This document shows, piece by piece, positions 42,101 through 52,168 of a stretch of 64,000 nt of DNA (positions within the stretch are counted from its first letter, which is position 1; every line of letters begins with the position of its first letter). A program made the translations under genes and the position numbers. Under the pieces are notes generated by a model. That model was given only the letters and a program-made list of their open reading frames with translations, was not told the DNA's origin and did no database searches. Source of the stretch: Daphnia carinata (lineage: Eukaryota > Arthropoda > Branchiopoda > Diplostraca > Daphniidae); NCBI RefSeq assembly GCF_022539665.2, contig NC_081334.1:7038424-7102423 (forward strand), written 5' to 3'.

Positions 42101-44432
42101 TTTTTTCCTTTTTAATACCGAAAAAGATTAACAGGGTTTATGTAAGACGTCGCCCTGAGACTTGAAGAAAACCAGCGTCGACTCTCGTTCAACTTAACGA
42201 CCTTGTTTTTTTGTTTCCTCTCTCGTATTCGGAGAAGTTCTCCGAAGAATTGAAACACAAGACGCAGTAAAAGAAAGAAGAAAAAAAAAGGAGTTGTACA
42301 TTTTCCGTGTCCTTGCTGTTGACATTAGGCTGGACGCGTACCATATGGCTCGTTTCTGCTGTTGCTAACTCGGTACAAATACCCCATCGTTTGTACACTC
42401 ACAGCCTGCGCTATTGAATGTGTTGCCATGTTTTCAGTTTTTTGCGAGCGTAGACGGCCATTTTAGTTTTTGCCCTAGACTGAACTAAGAACGCCTTGTA
42501 TAATGTACGGAATTTTTAAAAAAGTCAAATCATTTGCAATGGGTTTTCCCCGCGCAGCAAAATTGAACACGAGAGTACTTAAATTATCATTGTCGAGTTA
42601 GAAGGAAATGTTCTAATTATGCAAACGAAACGGCTGAACTCGAATGTGACCCCGTGTTTCCTACGCAATATCTGAAGGATAGGAAGTTTGAAAATTCAAT
42701 TCAATGCAACTCTCCAAAGTCACACTCTGCGAACTTGACTAATAGCTTTTTGCCTTGCACCATTCACGCGTGAATCACAAAAGACGTGATCGATCGACAG
42801 TAAATCAAAGTACGCCTACGTAAGAAACGAAGACGTTAATAACCCATCCGCTGGCGTTGGAATGAAGACGACTAAAATTGTGTGGAGTGTTTGATGCGTG
42901 TTATAGAAGCGTGAACAAATGGCAGAATAACTCTTGAACGAGGTCGGGTGATGACGTGCGCTTTGTAACTAGAATCTGAACATTTCTCGGTACAAACGGA
43001 GACGCGCTGATGGAGACAGCGTGAAGATCTCAACTTCGGTCCTTAATTTCGTTGATGAGTTTGGATTTAAGTCTTTAAAACATTTTTTTTTTTGTTTGAT
43101 TGCAGTGGCAGACGATCAGATGGCTAACGAACAACAAACTGCTGGACTGAACTATTTTACTGACAACGCTGAAAATCTAATGGAAAACGCCCAAAAGTAT
43201 GCCTGATTTTCTTTTTTCTTATTCAATTTTCAATATTATTCGATTTTGGTTTAATGCTGTGTGCATCTCTGATTTTCCCCTCGTTTAGTTTTTCTTTTTG
43301 ATTATCAGCCATTCCAATTGAGCCTCTGACCCAACTCTTTTTTTTTTTTCGGTTCTTATTTTTTTTTTGCGATTTCGTGGAGAACGGATGTGTAGTGTGT
43401 CTGATTAGCACTGTTTTCTGGAGATGGGATGTTTAAAAAAAAAAAACAGCAAGAGAATGACAGCTCAATTTAGAAAGAAAGAGAACAGCATTAATTGAAA
43501 TAGCGTTGACTGGGGTGTCAGTCAACCAAGTGTAGGCGAGAACATACCAATTACACGCAGTCTTAAGGGGAACTGTCGGGACGTGAAGTAAAAATCATCT
43601 TACGGATTGACGTTTGTTAAAAAAAAAAAAGGGAATTTATATTTTGATTTGATTATTTGGTTCCTAGTAAATAAATTATAATAACCTCTGCGTTCGTTAC
43701 GTTCATCAAATGGAATAATACGTAAGACAGGGCAAGTCACGAAAGGGCAAACGATGAGGCTTGTTGGATCGTTCACTTGTTGTTAGGGAAGTAAAAAAAG
43801 AAAATCGGTTTCTTTGTTGATCAAGAGAAAGTGTTGCATGTCTCGGACTGATTAATAATTAAGGCGCGCAAGAGCTACCGCAATGACATACTTTTCTATT
43901 CGGTCAGAGTGGTCATCTGTTTAAAGGATAATCGCTTAACCAAGCAAAAAAAAAAAAAAACAAGATCAATTGCCAAACCGTTTCGCCTGCGAAAATGGAC
44001 GAAGTGAAAGTGTCGTGAGCGAAGCGATCAATGAATAATAAAATTTGTTCTTTTCTTCCTTCTGTATTGCCACATAAATCATCTTGATCATGTCCGTTTG
44101 GTTTATCGCCATTTTATTCTCGTAACAGGCAACGTCAATTTTCCGCTAGTTTTTTTTTTAACGTTCTTTTTAAAATAAAAAATCGCGCAGGTTTTCCCCC
44201 GTTTTATTTTTTCGCCCACTTTCACCCCTATTTTTCTCGTTTTTTTTCTTATGTTTATTTCTTTTTCAGACGTTCGCCTTTGATTTATGTTTCCAGACGA
44301 TCTTGCATCCGCCGCGGAGGAAGCTGCGACCACCGGAGGAACGATTGCTGCTTCAGCAGCTCCTGTCGCTGCAACCTGTGGGGCTCCAACTGCCGATGCC
44401 ATCGGGCCGGACTCTTCCAGAAATGGGGCTAA
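39194..44432 (+). CDS. Agatoxin-like peptide (ALP) neuropeptide precursor
   Basis: Three exons (39194-39281, 43106-43196, 44270-44432) join in consistent phases to give 113 residues. Residues 1-21 are a signal peptide (MVSKVLVILLAVAVLSQAVLS). An acidic, Asn/Gln-rich spacer follows. A Lys60-Arg61 site lies exactly on the exon 2/3 junction and Arg69-Arg70 precedes the mature peptide. That peptide has eight cysteines (72, 79, 86, 87, 92, 94, 101, 103) spaced C-x6-C-x6-CC-x4-C-x-C-x6-C-x-C, the agatoxin-like inhibitor-knot pattern, and a conserved end LFQKWG. The final Gly113 directly before the stop predicts an amidated Trp112. ALPs are conserved neuroendocrine peptides of insects and crustaceans related in fold to spider agatoxins; nothing suggests venom use here. 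The 3.8 kb first intron is long for this window. Other reading frames of exon 3 are open but lack the cysteine frame. Confidence 0.92.
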
Positions 44433-46253
44433 GAAAACCGACCCACTCAAAAAGAAAACAAACAAAGGAATTGATTCGGAAAAAATTCATTTCTCAATAC
44501 CTTCCCCAAAAGAATATCCCAAACACGACGGAGCAGATCTCAGCCCTCACTAAAGAAACATCACCAGCCATCAGGACAAAGCATCAAATAATTTCAATTA
44601 CCAATACGTTTTTAGGAAAAAAAAGATTATTTATTAAAACCAACTTCCTATTTTATTTTTTTTGTCGACATAAGCAATTTTATTAATTCATTGGTTTTCA
44701 GGCTCCATTTCATCTTTTTCGAAGGAAATACTAGCCGTTCTTGTCGAAAAGGGAAATCGCTTTCCAGACCCTCCACATCCAAAATTTAAAGAATTTATTA
44801 CGTAAGTCAAGAAGAGAAAATCAACGGTCATGTTTTCAAAACAAAAAAACAAAAAAAAACCTGAATTGAAAAATGAGTTTATATGAATTTTTCATTTTCT
44901 CAATATTCTTCCACGACACATGATATTTTATTTCTATATATTAATATAAATTGTTTTAAAATATGATTTTAATATCAGATTGGCTCTTTATATCTGTTTC
45001 TGCCCCTCAAATCAAGACAAAATGGGGCATCTCTGTCTATTTCCATACTCCTGTGTAATTCCCAGCTATTTTTTGTTTCATTGTTCAATGTTCAAGTCAC
45101 TGTTGTATTATTAATATAACACATAATTAATTGTACTCTTCAATTAAGCTTACAAAAACACTATGAAAACAACAAAATTAACTCCAAAAAATAAAAGTCA
45201 GGATTATTTAGCAACTACATACATGTGCTGATAGAATTGGTCAATCAATTCAGTTCTTCTAATAATTGATGAATATATTGAAATAAACAACATCCCAAGA
45301 TAAAACAAACAATATCATAGAAAAAGGTGATATCTGACTTCTTTAAAAAAAAGAAATAAAAGAATAATTGGTTACATCAAGCTGATGTGCATGCCGCCTC
45401 CAGCTGCTGCTTAAAGGGCAGTGATGTCGAGAGCTGGAACAGCATCGCTGTTATATTGGTCTTCGGCTTCCTTCGGAGTTATCCTCGTCCCACGTCATCG
45501 TGTTTCTTTTTAATATTAATGACTAAGGATATTATATAGGAAAAAGACTATCAATCGATACACTTTGCCTAGGATGTCCTGCCATATTCCGGGAGGACAT
45601 AACACAAAAATGCGATTTTTTAACTTCAATTCAAGCTTCAATATGATTCGCATGATTCATTCATTTTGTGAATGCAAAATATATGAATTTTAGCGGGTAA
45701 TGACATCGTAAAACAAAAGGGATTTGAAGATCAATAAAAAAAACAAAAGGGGGAAACTGTTGGCGGATTCATCTTGGACTCTATGAGATTGCACACATAG
45801 ATGGAGCTCCTTGTAACCGGCCAAGTGAAACGGGATAACAAAAGCGAAGACTCTCTAGATGAAAGGCAATAAACCTAGGGGGGCGTTGCCCCACAGAGAG
45901 AGACACTGTCGATCTACTGTTTATACTTGATCGTTAAAGAAGCAATGAAAGCTGCCTCATTGCTCCAACTATTCATCGAAAAGATGAAAGGCTATGTCAA
46001 AGACGATGGCGGGATATTGTGAAACGATAAGTAGAGAACCATGACACTTACCCCGTTGATATCCAGACAGGAAAAACTTGAAAATAAAAAGGTATGCTGT
46101 AATCTTTATGTCATTCGTGTTCTTATTTATTTTGTTTTCCCTTGGTATGTGATTTAAAAAAAAGTGTCGTGGAACGTTGTCGTCAGTGCCACTAGAGAGC
46201 GCCACTAGAGCATGACACGAACCCATTATATCCTCACACCAGACGGGACAGAG
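44433..46253. other. 3' flank of the ALP gene
   Basis: This stretch is AT-rich, with several AATAAA-like signals (for example about 45188 and 45354) and one exon-like patch (44702-44801, listed separately). A short minus-strand frame ending at 45411 resembles a C-terminal protein fragment but is too short to identify. The right end abuts the inverted-repeat element. Confidence 0.45.
44702..44801 (+). other. Orphan exon-like segment
   Basis: A clear acceptor (TTGGTTTTCAG) and a strong donor (AC|GTAAGT) bound a 100-base open segment reading SISSFSKEILAVLVEKGNRF, then PDPPHPKFKEFIT. It enters in phase 1 and leaves in phase 2. It does not fit the ALP exon phases. No partner exons or family were recognised; it may belong to another transcript or a decayed element. 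Confidence 0.3.
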
Positions 46254-46712
46254 TCTTTTGGGCGAGTTACAAAAAGGACTCCAGGGTTTCCGACTTTTGG
46301 TTGCAGGTTTCCGACACTTGGACATCTGGTACCCGACGAAAGGACATCTGTTCACCGACGTTTGGACTAGTGGTCCCCGACATTTGGGCGCAACAATATA
46401 TTGTTGCTGAACCCAACGAGCGCTACACTTTCCGACAAGAGGACTCCCGTGCCATCGACATTAGGACTTTTTTTTTTATTGATGATTAGTATTGTATACG
46501 TCAAACGGACTCCCGATCTAGCGACAAATGGACTCTCCATACAGTTACACGTTGATTGTTTTATTTCTATTACCTTATATTTTATACATACTTTTGCCAA
46601 GTAGGTAGGATATTTAATTAATGTTATTATTATAGAGATGTTTTTCTATGCTGTATCTGTTTATAAATTGTACTATTTGTATTACAGAAAAAAGTATTAA
46701 TAAAACTATTAG
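46254..46712 (+). repeat. Left terminal inverted arm
   Basis: The arm begins TCTTTTGGGCGAGTTACAAA. Its outer part contains a short tandem array: CCGAC followed by a T/A-rich tetramer and GG at 46290, 46311, 46333, 46355 and 46377, a 21-22 bp period, with more widely spaced copies at 46432, 46455 and about 46521. The array is a plausible set of transposase-binding sites. The inner boundary is judged from loss of match to the right arm near TAAAACTATTAG. Confidence 0.9.
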
Positions 46713-46752
46713 TTTAGCCCCATTTGCAATTGTATTGTTTACTTTTTGGCCA

Positions 46753-46991
46753 TGGCGTTTGACCGAAACCAAGGTGTTATTTACGAATTAGTGCAAAATT
46801 ACGTGAAATCGAAAGCATGTCTCGCGCACCTGAAGTCCTATGTAGAACAAGACAGTGTTGTAATGAGAGCTGCAACTGGACACGATTGGGGAAAGTTAAA
46901 AGCTAATGCCACATATGGCATTATTGCATCTTCTGATAATCCACAGAGGATAAATGCTGTAAGTTTCAGGTATTGTTTTTATTCATATTGA
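46753..46991 (+). other. Small unidentified reading frame inside the element
   Basis: An ATG at 46753 opens a frame beginning MAFDRNQGVIYELVQNYVKS. It passes AATGHDWGKLKANATYG and reaches a good donor (GCT|GTAAGTTTC) near 46960. The composition is protein-like and not T- or A-driven. No downstream exon was found and the family is not recognised. It could be a remnant of the element's own gene or another captured host fragment. Confidence 0.35.
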
Positions 46992-47464
46992 ATTGTAATC
47001 GTAAGCCATGTCACAAACCCAGAATAATCAATTGATCATTCATTATTGTATATTTAACTATTGTAACAAAGAATTACATTGTTTAGGAAAACTAACTTCG
47101 TCTATTTGTTTTGTTGTTGTTAACTTTTTTTCCAAAAAACTGTATGCCGAAGTGCCATAGAGACCGAAGAGACTTTCATTCAGACGCAAATGTATTGATT
47201 TTTCGTAATATTTATAATGAATGCAAGAAAAATCCAATCAAGGAGAAAAAAGAAAAGCGCGTCAAGGCAGAGTAGAGATTATTCTTCCCGTAGTTGATTT
47301 TAGGTGTGTTTTCAATAAAAATGAGATGATTTTCAATTGGAAACCCTGCTAACTTTTCATGCTAAGAGAGATTAAAATATTAAGTTATCGCTAAACTCAA
47401 GAACTTGGATTTCACGATAGAAGTTTACTTACGCAATGAAGAGGTCAATATATTTTACAGTCAA

Positions 47465-49135
47465 TTACACAGGAGGCCAAAGGGTATTGATTTCTTCATG
47501 AAGTGATTCAGGTACCCAGGCTTTATAGGCCCCCAGGAGATAGAATTTATCTTTTTGCCAAGCGGCAAGAAGCGAATCTAAGCTATCGAGATTACCAATT
47601 GTCAGTTGTTGAAGTAACACTTGTGTCTTGGGCTGGAGTTTCACCCATGTCTTGACCATTGTTGATGGAGTTGACAGCAGAGCTGCCGTGTATCTACATA
47701 ACAAAATTACTTATTTAGTACGGCTGGAAAATATGAACAAAACTAGAGCCAATACGTACTTTGCTAGAGGACGACAAACCTCTCCATTAAGGAAAAACTG
47801 GGCTAAAAACTTGAACCGGTCGATACCAGCTGGATATTCAAGCTCCATTACAGGCAGAGGCCAACCACTTCTCCCAAATGTAACATTCATGTGACACATT
47901 ACACGGCCCTGGTCTGAATCATAACCAGGGGCAGGAAGCTCCAAGGGGGCAGAGAAGGTGCACTGTGTAGGACTGAATATAGGCAGCCATTCGGGTTTGA
48001 TGGCCCTAATACCACGCAAATAGATTTTGTTGGCATGTTCATAAATGTCCTGATAAATGATCCATTCAGGGTGCGAATAGCGCAAGATACTCGATGAGTT
48101 CAAGAAGACAGGATCTTCCATTTCTGGGCAGCGATAAGCGTATTTGTACTTTCTACAGTCTTCGGTTTCCTTGATTTCATTTGGAGGTATTCGCTTAGCC
48201 ACGTGATCGGGAAGTCCAGCCATCAGAATCTGACGCAAAAGTTTGGCTTGCAATTCAGTAGGGGGGCGCCATGCGAGGGTCAACCACAATCGATGCAGTG
48301 CCCGATGGTAAATTCAAGTTCGTTTCGTTTGTCAGCTAGACCCGCAGTTTTCGGACTTCACGAAGAGCTTTGCTACGTATCCCGTTCGTGGAACAAAACG
48401 CTTCAATATCACCCGAGTACTCGGCGGCGCCAACAGCACGCAGGAGTACCATGGGGTCTCCTAAAAGTAGGGACTGTCCCGTTCCAGCCCAGGACGTCTA
48501 TCTTGACCAAGCCACCTTCTGTGAGTATCGCCTGCTACAGAATCGGCTGGCTGATCCAGCACAAGTTCTTGTACTAATAGGGCAGCCACCAGAGTAATGC
48601 TCAGCTGACGTAGGTCATTTTGTTGGCTTAATAATAACATCTTTGCAAAGCGCGGTGCTAATGGATAAGCTGCCATGGCTCTGCCAAGTGGAGTGATTTT
48701 TGACATCCATTCTTGGCTTTCTGTAAATGCTAAAATGAATTTTCAATATTTTAAAATGTAATTGAAAAACAGTACGAATCTTACGTTTGAGTCCTACGCT
48801 GCGTGGCGGCGGTTCCAGTGCATTTAGCAACAACAGCCGTCGCTCAGCTGCGAATAGTTGCTGAATATCAGGTGGTGTGGGGAAAGGAAAGTGGATAACT
48901 TTTTCAATGTCCATTGATTTCATTTGTAGAACTAAGTCGTCGATGGGTCTGGAATAAAACTTTGTTATACTTCCCTTGACAGTAGCCAAATCTATAATAA
49001 TAATACCTTCGCGCGATATCTGGCAAGGAAAATTTTTCAAACTCGTCATTAAAGACGTCAAAAGAATAGAGTCGGTAACAATGTCCCGGGCCGGTACGAC
49101 CAGCTCGACCAGCACGTTGATTAATATCCCCTTCG
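47465..49135 (-). pseudogene. DHX37: Truncated, broken DHX37 (kurz) RNA helicase fragment
   Basis: Four exon remnants in transcript order: 49007-49135, 48785-48949, 48729 down to 47760, 47693 down to 47465. They begin near helicase motif VI ([19 protein letters not shown]), then give [19 protein letters not shown], the HA2/OB-type C-terminal region (ITPLGRAMAAYPLAPRFAKM) and the end WVPESLHEEIN...WPPV with a stop. Upstream helicase motifs I-V are absent. The big exon carries several lesions: a frame change after QELVLDQPADSVAGD, a TAG before TSWAGTGQSLLL, a TAG after LREVRKLR, and a one-base frame change at a six-base homopolymer near 48271-48276 (VVDPRM to PPTELQ). Splice sites are intact, so it is a genomic, not reverse-transcribed, copy. 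DHX37 acts in small-subunit rRNA processing; this copy cannot encode that protein. Confidence 0.87.
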
Positions 49136-49635
49136 CTAAAAAAAAAAGGAATTACAAACTCTTAGACAATTAATACTACCAGACGGTTTTTAAGTATGTA
49201 CTGTATAACATGCTATTAATAGAAATATTATATATTCATTAATTTCATAACATTATTTGAAAGATTGCTGTTAGCATTACCTTTCCCTGGATATGCACAT
49301 TGGGACCTCAAGACAAGTGGGGCTGTTGGCTTTGAGTCAACAATGGAATCATGAGTTTGTGCTGCGAGTGACAAAAGGTTATGTACATTAATTATTTAAT
49401 ATGCTTAACAGGAATTCTTCCTTGGTCTTACCTTATCCTCCATTTCCACATTTCTTAATAACAGAGACTAAGTGTTGATGTATACTCTACAATGTCTTGG
49501 ATGACGTATGGCAGCAACATTATAAGGAATGGTTTCGATTGCTACATCATACCTTAGTGCCTTGAATAACTAAAAGATTAGTAAATTTAAGTAAATAAAA
49601 ACTTGATAGATTTACCTCTGGCATCAGCACATAAA

Positions 49636-50094
49636 CTCTTATAATTTTATTCATCCTTTTTTCTGTAATACAAATAGTAAAATTAATAAACCGATACATC
49701 ATAGGAAAACACATCTATAGTAACGAAATTAATTAAATATCCTACCTACTTGGCAAAAGTATGTATAAAATATAAGGTAATAGAAATAAAACAATTAACG
49801 TGTACCTGTATTGAGAATCCATTTGTCGCTAGATCGGGAGTCCGTTTGACGTATACAATACTTATCATCAATAAAAAAAAAGTCCTAATGTCGATGGCAC
49901 GGGAGTCATCTTGTCGGAAAGTGTAGCGCTCGTTGGTTTCAGCAACAATTTACTGTTGCGCCCAAACGTCGGGGACCAGTAGTCCAAACGTCGGTGGACA
50001 GATGTCCTAACGTCGGGTTCCAGAGTCCAAGTGTCGGAAACCTGCAACCAAAAGTCGGAAACCCTGGAGTCCTTTTTGTAACTCGCCCAAAAGA
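49636..50094 (-). repeat. Right terminal inverted arm
   Basis: This is the reverse complement of the left arm, ending CTCGCCCAAAAGA at 50094. It retains the same 22-bp-period CCGAC array and the same inner AT-rich block down to about 49636. Small differences from the left arm (single-base changes and short indels) accumulate toward the interior. The arms have therefore diverged since insertion. Confidence 0.9.
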
Positions 50095-51264
50095 GTACAT
50101 GCCGGCTTACATAAATAGCTACCGTGATTACGTCAAAAGATATGCGTGGGCTACATTGATTAAAAAAGGACACTGGCACTTGTTTTCCTTTGAGAGGTTG
50201 TAGGACGTGAGACCATTTTTCAACGTTCCAAAAATCTCTGATATAAGAAAAGTCACGTAGTTCAATGGCTGCAAGTACGTCAACGGCCACGTTATTACTA
50301 TTTTTTTTTGGCTAGTAAATATAGACAAAAGGTCAGCCCATCGAATAAAACAAAAATTGCTTTTCCTAACTTTCAAAACGGCTTGATGTTTAATAATACA
50401 GCTGACAAGGAAAATAAAAACAATACAAAAATGTAGAATGAAAAAAAAAATTGTTCAATCAAAAAATATATCTTGGACGATGCAAACTGTCACCCGTGAC
50501 ACGCTGACGATGCGTGACAAAGTCCTCGTGCAACAACGGAAAGAAGAAAGAAAATTTGCGGTTGACTAAAACTCGACAAGAAACGCTTGAAGTAATAGGA
50601 ACGGTAATGATTCACGTCATAGAGAGCTACCAACGGAACAGTATAATAACCCTAGGCTCTATTACGTTATCCTCCCCATTTCTAAGGATTTTTCGGTGTG
50701 TGTGTGTCAGTTTAAATTACGCGCTCTTTTGCATTGATGGTGCCCTCGGCGTAGCAGACGATGTAGTCGTTGTTTTTGTCTAAGTTCATACGGAATGATC
50801 AGTTGAATCACCGAGGCTTAGGCGAGTTCCTTTTACGAGAGCACCTAAACCCCTAAGTTTTGTTTCCTTTCTTTTTATTATTGAGTGGGAAAGGCCACCG
50901 AGTTCTAAGCGTCAAAAAAAGAAAAACTTAATGTACGAGAATCTCATTTCCCCCCCTCTGGTGGAATGCTTTATTACGTTTCCAGCTTTTCCTTCTGAAC
51001 CGATTTAATGAGAAATAGTGGGCGAATAGCTTTAAAGCAGTTGTGTTGTTTAAAGAGCAAAAGACTTACACGACAGCTGTTGCTAACAAAACTTTGTTGA
51101 AAGAATTTCATTATGTCTCGACTGAGAAGAGCTTTTAACACCTTTTTCTCCAGCCAATCCTTCATTGGTGTGGAAAAGAGCATTACTCGTTCGTTCAACT
51201 TTGCCGTTCATGATGTTTTTTTTTAAATATCCCCTCCAAAAAAAAGTCTAAAAAGGGTTTTAAG

Positions 51265-51387
51265 TGAAGACTAAGACCACACTTGATGCTGCTACAATTC
51301 AAGTGGGAGAAAAAGGACAGATTGGATCCATCAAACTGAAAGAGCTGTCTGAAATGGCAGGTGGGGTCATTCAATCGAATCGTAAAG
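51265..51387 (+). other. Weak exon-like segment
   Basis: An open segment after an AAG acceptor reads KTKTTLDAATIQVGEKGQIG, then SIKLKELSEMAGGVIQSNRK, and ends at a good donor (AAAG|GTAAATG). The composition is protein-like and unlike the surrounding sequence. The acceptor lacks a pyrimidine tract and no partner exon was identified. It may be a fragment of a decayed gene or element. Confidence 0.27.
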
Positions 51388-52074
51388 GTAAATGTTTTCA
51401 CGTAAGAATATTGAAGTTTTTCGGTGTACTTTGTGTACGGGATTTACCGTTTATGCTACTTTTAACCATGTTAGTCAAATTTAAGTCCTTAGCAACGCCT
51501 TTGATCGTGCAGATTGGGATGGCATTAGTTTGCAATCCCGGCTAAAGAATACACCTAACTGCAGCCATTTGTATGTAGGCCACGTGGATTTTGGAGGGTG
51601 CAATCAAGCGTTGCTCATATAGGCATCTGTCACCTAGAAACAGCAGCTGGAGCATGACATTTTCTTCGGGACTGTTTCAGATGTGCAGACGATGGGAAAA
51701 TCAAGGAATGGAACATGTTCAGGTACTTCATTTATTATTATGACGAGTCGTAATTTTCAAATGGAAAATAGAGGGGGGGGGGGCGGAAACAAATCGATTT
51801 TTCTTATGGATCGGAAGTTTTGGAATTTTTTTTTTTTGTTTTTGCTTTTTATGTTGATTGTTTGAAGGTGAAATGGCATATTAATGCCACATTTTGATTA
51901 CGCCTAGTCAAATTTTAGATGCAATTTTGTGTTTCATTTCAGGCTGTGAAATGGTTCCGGTCTAGCAATTCGGGTCCATCTTGCCTGTATCGTCGGTATC
52001 GTCTATGCATGAAGTATATCAGGCGTAGTAACGGGGATACCTTTTCACGAAAGAGCTTGAGACCCACCTGTTAA

Positions 52075-52168
52075 GCTCCAGAGATGGCGTTGGGGCTGTT
52101 CAGTAAGGAAACTGAAAAAAAAAAAAAAAAAACTGAAAACCGCCAGTACTTAACGCCATCTCTGGAGC
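52075..52168. repeat. Short inverted repeat
   Basis: GCTCCAGAGATGGCGTT (52075-52091) recurs as its exact reverse complement at 52152-52168. The 60-base loop contains an 18-A run. The unit could be a hairpin-forming relic of a small mobile element. No target-site duplication was evident. Confidence 0.6.

Larger units (their letters stand above)
46254..50094. mobile_element. Long-TIR DNA transposon carrying a host gene fragment
   Basis: Two inverted arms of about 459 bp bound a 3841-bp unit. The outermost 70 bases of the two arms are identical in inverted orientation and similarity continues, with scattered differences, to about 46712 and 49636. The interior holds a degenerate 3' half of DHX37 on the minus strand, a small plus-strand frame at the left and further short frames at the right. 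No transposase was recognised, so it is presumably non-autonomous. Long arms with internal direct repeats suggest a MULE-like or foldback-type element, but the superfamily is not settled. Flanks show no convincing target-site duplication (GGGACAGAG left, GTACATGCC right). Confidence 0.82.

Noticed and set aside
45411-45483. Minus-strand fragment ITPKEAEDQYNSDAVPALDITAL ending in a stop
   Set aside because: It may be a C-terminal shred of a retrocopied gene, but it is 24 codons long, preceded by a stop, and not identifiable.
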